From: Euleptes europaea
Lineage: Eukaryota; Chordata; Lepidosauria; Squamata; Sphaerodactylidae
Direction of reading: 5' to 3'
Length of the DNA stretch: 64,000 nt
Assembly: GCF_029931775.1 (NCBI RefSeq)
Contig: NC_079316.1
Span: 61,940,064 to 62,004,063, forward strand
This document shows positions 57,877-64,000 of this stretch, piece by piece (within the stretch, counting starts at the first letter, position 1; every line of letters starts with the position of its first letter). Under the pieces are notes generated by a model that searched no databases, was not told where the DNA came from, and worked only from the letters and a program-made list of their open reading frames with translations. Both the position numbers and the translations under genes were made by a program.

Positions 57877-58444
57877 AATCTCGTTAGTGGTTTAAAAAAT
57901 CTTTGTTGGTGAAGGCACCTGCATTTGGATGTCATGACTAATTGGAATTTAGTTGAATTTGACTTCTGTGCTCAGTCTTAGTGCACTGTGTGAGAGACAG
58001 TGAAGAGGCACAAAGAAACTGGGGTTTGTTTGTGATGTCTGCAGTGAGCTGTAGTCTCTAATGTATGGTAACTTCTCTTGCCGGACTTTGACCAACAAAC
58101 TTACTAGCAAGTATATCGGTGGGGGGATATTAGAAGGGGGGGGATTTCATGTAATTACTCTGTTGATTGTAAGTAGTTTGGCCACAATCCAAAATGCGTC
58201 CAAAGTTAATCACAAATCGAGTAACAATAAATAAATATGCAGCATTTATGTACATAGACGGAGGATTTTTTTTTCTCCATCAAGAAATTTATTTAATAAT
58301 CTTCAGGAAGACTTTCTTAACAAGCTAGCGTAATTGGATAATGGGGGAGGGAGGGAAATGAAGTTAAAGAGATTTATTTAAATGATAATATGGTCCTGAT
58401 GCCTGCAAAGTACACTCATCTCTTAAGCACTTCTTCCCCTGCAG

Positions 58445-58690
58445 TGTCACAGCAGAGTAGTGATAGAATCGATGATACCTTTTTCCCCCCTGCCTGTCAG
58501 CAGGCGCGGAAGAGACCTACGTGACCTCAGCTGCTTGCTAGGCCATGGTTACGGAGGTTTCAATAGCCCTATAGAAAAGTCCAGCGTGACCCATTGCTGA
58601 CACAGACAAATGCTCGGGTGCGCGAGCACACTGTACCCGGCTTCACTCTCTAGCGTAGTGTAAGCATGGTGGGATGCCGGCATTGTTAGA
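58445..58690. promoter_or_regulatory. CpG-enriched patch in CASP7 intron
   Basis: About 240 bp richer in CpG than its surroundings (GCAGGCGCGGAAGAG, TGCTCGGGTGCGCGAGC, CTCTAGCGTAG), with no repeat hallmark. It could be an alternative CASP7 promoter or an enhancer. Confidence 0.25.
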
Positions 58691-60710
58691 GAAGATTAAA
58701 CCTATTTCTCAGCCCAAGGTGACGGTATTTTTCAGATGCAGAGTGGTATACCACTTGATGAAGAGCCAAGGTACTGTATGCTGTTTCTCTCTCCTATTTA
58801 GCATCATGAAAGACAACTTGAATAATATGTTGTTTCTAGTTTACTGGCACTCCACAGGCATGTTGTTGGCTAGGTCATTTCTTGGACCAATTAAAAGAGA
58901 ACAATACTGGGTATAATTAGAGAAATTGTTTGCTCCCTTGCAAACATCTTAGGGTCCTGTCTCACATCATATTTGGGAAGTGATAGCCAGGGGAGTATGA
59001 TTTCTTCTAGTGCTTGGGTGATGTGAACTGCCCTGAGTGCATAGAAGTCTCTGGTACAGCTCTGCCCTATACTAGTGTTGGCCCACTTTCCAGGTGAGGT
59101 CACGTTACCTGAATTATGCACAAATGTAATATGAGCAGAGATGCAGAGACCTTCGGAGTTACTGAAAAACTCGTCATGTGTCAGTTCTGTGTATTCTAAA
59201 GCTCCATTGACAAACAAAAAGAGCTACATGAATGATTTGGAGCTAAAAATTATTAGAAGGTGAAGCTAACAAAAATTGCGTTAGAGCAAAGAGCCAAATG
59301 TTTTTAAAGCACCAAAGATTACGAATTAGTGGTATAGACTGAAGCTCTAGATTCTCAACAATAGAGGATATCAAAAAGGTGTTTGTTTGTCCAGAAGGTC
59401 TAACTAGATAATTCCATATTATTCTGAATTTGCATTATATATAGGGATTAAACATTTTGCTCCTGCTCCAACTGATGAGCGGTCCATGGCCTGCAGGATG
59501 CGGTGCTGTTGCATTCTGCTGTTTTTCCACCCAAAACGTGTATATCTTAAGGGCAAGAAGTTTCTGTGGGGACAGTCTTTCACATAGTTTCTAACAGATT
59601 GGAAGCATTTCATCCTCTGTATTAAATCTTGCTGAAGAAAATATATGTATTATGGGGCTTAACTGTTTAATGGGGCACAGGGCTTGAGTAATAAGAGTAG
59701 TGATGGACATCCGCTGAACAAGATACCATGAAAATTCTTTACTTAAAGACATAACGATGCTTTGACGTATAAATGATTCTTTAATTCTGAGAGACAAGGA
59801 GCACTCTGTGGTCGTAATTTACGTAGGGTGGCTGTGATGTGCATGTAAGTTACGTGAGGTATATAAATTACTATTCATTTGCATGGCGCCGCTTACTTTT
59901 TCCTTTAAACTTCAGGAGGATCCTCTCTGCATCATGAAGAATCGTATTGCTTAGGGGTTACACTGTTTTGTTTGCATACATAGTCTTCTAATTTAGAATC
60001 CAGGAAAAGGAGCAGGCAAATTTGAACCGGTATTTCAGGTCTCATTTTTGGTTTAGTTTCTTCTGCATAGAGAGGCAGGAAGCACATTCAAAAACATTTA
60101 GGGTCTTAAAAGCTATATAAAATTCTAAAAATTTAAACATTTTGAAAGCACATTCATAAAATTGGGAGGGGCTGTTAAGGTACCAGAGGAGAGGGGCATG
60201 AAACAACATAGATACCCATATTTTAAAGAATAAGCACTTTGTTCACTACTGTCAGCTTATTCCTAATTATGAAAGCTCCTTTCTTTGTTTCAGGTCCATA
60301 ATTTTATAATGCAATGCTTCAATATCCAGTTAACAAAACAAAATTATGATGGAACAATGGATTAATGAAAACGAGAATTTTGAAGCCTTTAACAATTTTT
60401 TACAACTTTCTACTAATTCTTTTGTTTATGGTCTGTGGTCTAAACTGATACCTGTTTTTAGTTCACAGCAAAGGTACATCTGCAAATCTTCTTTATGCAT
60501 AGCTAGCAACTCTTTTAGTGGCAAAGCTTTAGCTAACAGTTTAGCTAACTGGAGGGGAGTGAAAATAACTTCTTCAGACAAATTGGGGGAAGCACAACTT
60601 GTTAAGAATTCTTTTTAATGAATATAAAATAAATTTAATTAGTAGGCTGGCAGCAACTAAAGTAATCCACAAGAAGTCATTCACAGGAAGTGAAAAGCTG
60701 CTTATTATTT

Positions 60711-60992
60711 AAAAGAAGAGTTGGTTTTTAAATGCCGACTTAAGGAAGAATCAAACTGGCTTGCAATCACCTTCCCTTTCCCTCCCCATAACAGACACCC
60801 TGTGAGGTAGGTAGGGCTGACAGAGCTCTAAGAGAGCAGTTTCTAGCCCAAGGTCACCCAGCTGGCTTCATGTGTAGGAGTGGGGAAACCAACCTGGTCC
60901 ACCAGATTAGCATCCCCCACTCATGTGGAGGAGTGGGGAATCAAACCCGGTTCTCTAGATTAGATTCCACCACTCTTAACCACTACACCACC
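60711..60992 (-). repeat. CORE/MIR-like SINE
   Basis: AAAGAAGAGTTGGTTTTTAA 3' end, doubled CATGTG(T/G)AGGAGTGGGGAA block, CTTAACCACTACACCA A-box end. Same sub-type as 12 and 47817. Confidence 0.7.
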
Positions 60993-61323
60993 AATGATTA
61001 AAAAGCAATCTTATATGTTCTCATTTGGTTAAACATGATTGTCAGATAAGGTTATAAAGTAAGCACAATACTACTAAAAATAGAATCCAAAAAAATTCCC
61101 TTGCCATGTAATACAGGAAGAAGGCTATAGTTCTGCGCATAGGTAATTGTGCACAGAATTGCAGCTGACAGAAATAGCCTTTGGCACCAGAAGGTAGGGC
61201 ATTTAAAGTGCAGTAAGAAAATATAAAGTATGATTCGCTGACAGGAATGTGTGGACGTTGCTGTGATCAGGAAGAGGGAGATAATTATGATCAACAATTC
61301 ATAAACGTTATGTGGTCTGAATA

Positions 61324-61540
61324 GGATTGTCAACTTCAGGTTGGGAAATGTTGGGAGGTGGAGCCTGAGGACAGTAGGGTTCGGAGAGGGGAGAGGAATG
61401 TTGGTGGAGCATAAGGCCACAGAGTCCACCCTCCAGGGCAGTCATTTTCTCCAGGGGAACTGATCTCTGTCATCTGGAGGCCAGTTGTCATTCAGGGAGA
61501 TCTCCAGGCCCCCCCTGGAGGTTGGCAATCTTATGTCTAA
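61324..61540 (-). mobile_element. GTTGCCAAC-type MITE
   Basis: TAGGATTGTCAACTTCAGGT at the left, CCCCCTGGAGGTTGGCAATC at the right; inverse orientation, about 215 bp. Confidence 0.7.
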
Positions 61541-62374
61541 AGTTTACTTTTGTTACTAGAAACATAAGTTTGGGGATAGGTTTTGCTGTTCATTGTGGAA
61601 ATGGATTGCATCATCCTCTCTGCCTGAAGAATTTGTACTGAGCATAAATGAAACTACAGAAATCAATAATTTACTTTGAGTATTCTTGAGCCAGTTGTTT
61701 TTATAACCCTTTGCTTTGGCAGGTAAATAAGGGAAAACCTTATGTGTATACTGCAGATTAGCTTCCTTAATTTCCTGAAAGACAAAAAGTTTGCTGTAAC
61801 TATCTAGGTAGCTTTTAATAATACAGATCTGATTCTAAATAAATGGCAAGCATAGGCTTTCTCTAATGTTGCTACTGCACCATACCAAAGTCCAGTAAAT
61901 CTGGGGAACCTGGGATAGCTAAGGCCTGCACATATAGAGTTCAGCTTGCAAAGGAGAAAGCAGATGGTGGAATAACATTGCAAGCAAACAGGATAATGGT
62001 ATTGTGCAAACATCTTTCTAGCTGCATAACATCTGGTTGAGCTTCCGTCTCCTTCCTGTCTGCAGGTTTTAAAAGTCTGGGTGTGGCCAAGGGTTCAAGC
62101 CAAAGGAAAAGAGCCAGAAGCTCGTAGTCTGGGGCCTGTAACAGTACCCTAAATCAGTATTCACCCAGGATGTTAGGTTTACCTTTTTGTTAAATACGCA
62201 AGCAGGTCTGCTCTGTCAATTAAGCAAAGGCAAATAGCCCTTCTCCAAGTATTTATCATAGGCCTTCTAATCCAGAAAGTACTGTTTGCCTGCAAATCAT
62301 TTTTACTAATATTGCAAATCAGTGGGTTCTAGATCAAATCAAGCCTGAACTCTCCCTAGAAGCTAGGATAACTA

Positions 62375-62640
62375 CACTGGGGCTGTTGTACTTTGGTCAC
62401 ATTATGAGAAGACAAGACTCACTGAAAAAGACCAGTCATGCTAGGAAAAGTTGAAGGCAGCAGGAAAGGAGGAAGACCCAACATAAGATGGAATGACCGA
62501 ATCAAGCAGGCCACTGCCCTCAGTTTGCAAGACCTAAGCAAGGCTTTTAACGATAGGACATTTTGGAGATCATTAATTCATAGGGTCATTGTAAGTTTGA
62601 TGGCACTTAACACAGTTTTGCATGGTGTGTTCTTTTCACA
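62375..62640 (+). mobile_element. RTE/BovB LINE ORF2 3' fragment
   Basis: Plus strand codes for MLGKVEGSRKGGRPNIRWND, RIKQATALSLQDLSKAFNDR and TFWRSLIHRV, close to the 50402 copy, then TGATGGCACTTAACACA. The stretch before it reads LYFGHIMRRQDSLKK with a frame change. Confidence 0.75.
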
Positions 62641-63689
62641 CAGTACTTCAGAAGGCTAGATCTCAGCATTTGACCTTAATTCTCATATCAGTTACTAGAG
62701 TTCATAGAATTGCACCCTATAACATGCCCCATAATTCTTAGCAACAGAGACAAGTTTTTGATATGAAAAAGGGCTTCTTGAATGCAGAAAGCTGGAAAGT
62801 TAACCATGCTAAAGGAAGACATTTTTCTGTGTACAAACATAACAGGGCAGGGTCTCTCTTATGAAAAAAGAGGTAACTTCAATTGTCTGTTTCAGAAAGC
62901 TCTACATTTCAACTCCAATAAGATTTATTCCTTTTGCAACAACCAGAACCATAGATTTCTTCCTTTATCACATTCCAAAGCAGTTTATCATCTGACTGTT
63001 TGAATTATGGGTGCCCAAAGGAATTAAAAATAGTTGCCTTACATAGAGACCATAATTGTCTCCTGGACAGCTTATTTTTAACAGTCTAAAACATAGAAAC
63101 TTCCTACCTTTGTCTCTTAATAAATACTTTCCCCCCTCATTCTAACGTATGTTAGGGTCTTCATGAAACAGATATAACATACATAAACAATTTAGAGTAA
63201 TTCTCTCATATGCATACATTAGCAGCTTACACAGGTATGTGGAATTCATTAATTTTCATTGGAGAGAAAATAATAGCTTTTAAGCAAAACATAAATTTGA
63301 ATCCAAATAAATTAGGATAAACTTCTCCAGCAAGTAAAGAAGGAAGAGGCGGGGGCAGGAAACAACAATTAATTATTTATATGAGAGAGTGAATTTGTGC
63401 ATGTGGTGAGAAGCAGAGTTATTTAGGGATTCTTTACAATTAATAATTAACCTGTTGCTTCTTCAAAAAGGCAAGTTATATACATTGCTTGGTGATAAAA
63501 ATTACTGAGTACTATATGTGTTGTTGGGGAACATGGCTTATGCAGGAGGGAGGTTTGTGGGAATGAATATTGTAGCAAGGATTGTAGTGCACTCTACATG
63601 GGTCTGTTCTTGGAGTCATCTTGGAGACACCAGTTGGTACAAAATGCCACAGCTGTAACAGATTGGTAGAAGCGCTTCTTTCATATAAA

Positions 63690-64000
63690 ATCCATCACAT
63701 GTTTTTAAGCCGTATGAGGAAAGGCTGAGGGAGTTGGGAACATTTAGTGTGGTGAAGAGGTTGAGGGGGGACATGATTGCTCTTTAAGTATTTGAAGGGC
63801 TGTCACTTAGAGGAGGGCAGGGAGCTGTTCCTGTTGGCAGCAGAGGATAGGACTCGCAATAATGGGTTTAAATTGTCGGCGGAAAGGTACCAGCTGGATA
63901 TTAGGGAAATTTGTTTTACAGTAAGAGTTGTTCAACAGTGGAATCGTCTACCTAGGGAGGTAGTAAGCTCCCCCTCACTGGCAGTCTTTAAGCAGAGGCT
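63690..64000 (+). mobile_element. CR1 LINE 3' fragment, running off the right edge
   Basis: CCGTATGAGGAAAGGCTGAG, ATTTGAAGGGCTGTCACTTA and CAACAGTGGAATCGTCTACC encode the C-terminal reverse-transcriptase region of CR1 (YEERLRELG...FKYLKGCH...QWNRLPREV). Continues beyond the window. Confidence 0.8.

Larger units (their letters stand above)
51466..64000 (+). other. Long intron of CASP7 (to window end)
   Basis: After the first coding exon no further caspase-like exon was seen on the plus strand up to 64000, so the intron probably exceeds 12.5 kb. It holds a Sauria SINE, 5S SINE, tRNA SINE, CR1, RTE/BovB and small transposon copies listed separately. The stretches 53690-54890, 56475-57745, 57880-58440, 58700-60710, 61545-62365 and 62645-63685 show nothing I recognise apart from simple AT-rich sequence. 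Confidence 0.6.

Noticed and set aside
60346-60618. 90-codon plus frame in CASP7 intron
   Set aside because: No caspase similarity and no acceptor/donor context; AT-rich chance frame.
1-64000. Retroviral or LTR element
   Set aside because: No paired long terminal repeats, primer-binding site or gag/pol/env-like frames were recognised; all reverse-transcriptase traces are of LINE type.

Overview
The window is vertebrate nuclear DNA, almost certainly from a squamate reptile. It is AT-rich and intron-rich and carries squamate-type repeats: Sauria SINEs with ACCTTT tails, 5S-rRNA-derived SINEs, tRNA-headed SINEs, CORE/MIR-like SINEs, CR1, L2-like, RTE/BovB and L1 LINE fragments, and many small inverted-repeat DNA transposons. 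A gecko-like lizard would fit, but the species cannot be settled from the sequence alone. I saw no bacterial operon, CRISPR array or retroviral/LTR element. Long open frames outside the exons are chance frames in introns, repeats or a CpG island.

Two host genes are present, head to head. Positions 1 to about 44.9 kb hold the 5' two thirds of NRAP (nebulin-related anchoring protein) on the minus strand. The LIM-domain start codon is at 44742, and 29 coding exons run leftwards to 1683-1793. They encode about 1095 residues: a LIM domain, a linker, single nebulin repeats, then two complete seven-repeat super-repeats and the start of a third. The remaining C-terminal part (roughly 635 residues if human-sized) lies beyond the left edge. 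All introns after exon 3 are phase 0, and nearly every exon ends in SD or SE, so introns fall inside the SDxxYK actin-binding motif.

The interval 44.9-49.7 kb is intergenic. A CpG island at about 49.8-50.3 kb and a small coding exon at 51395-51465 on the plus strand mark the 5' end of CASP7 (executioner caspase-7). This matches the NRAP-CASP7 neighbourhood of other vertebrates. The rest of the window, to 64 kb, appears to be the long first coding intron of CASP7; no further caspase exon was found.

The most unusual object is a 2.17-kb foldback element at 34031-36197 in NRAP intron 4. It has perfect 12-bp terminal inverted repeats, a perfect 8-bp target duplication (hAT-like), and long inverted arms with an unequal number of tandem units. 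It ends 29 bp from the exon 4 splice donor. Other points of note are a three-repeat fused exon (8389-8700), where the first and third super-repeats keep an intron, a very short predicted caspase-7 N-peptide, several nested insertions with visible target duplications, and a nested cruciform in a GC-rich transposon.
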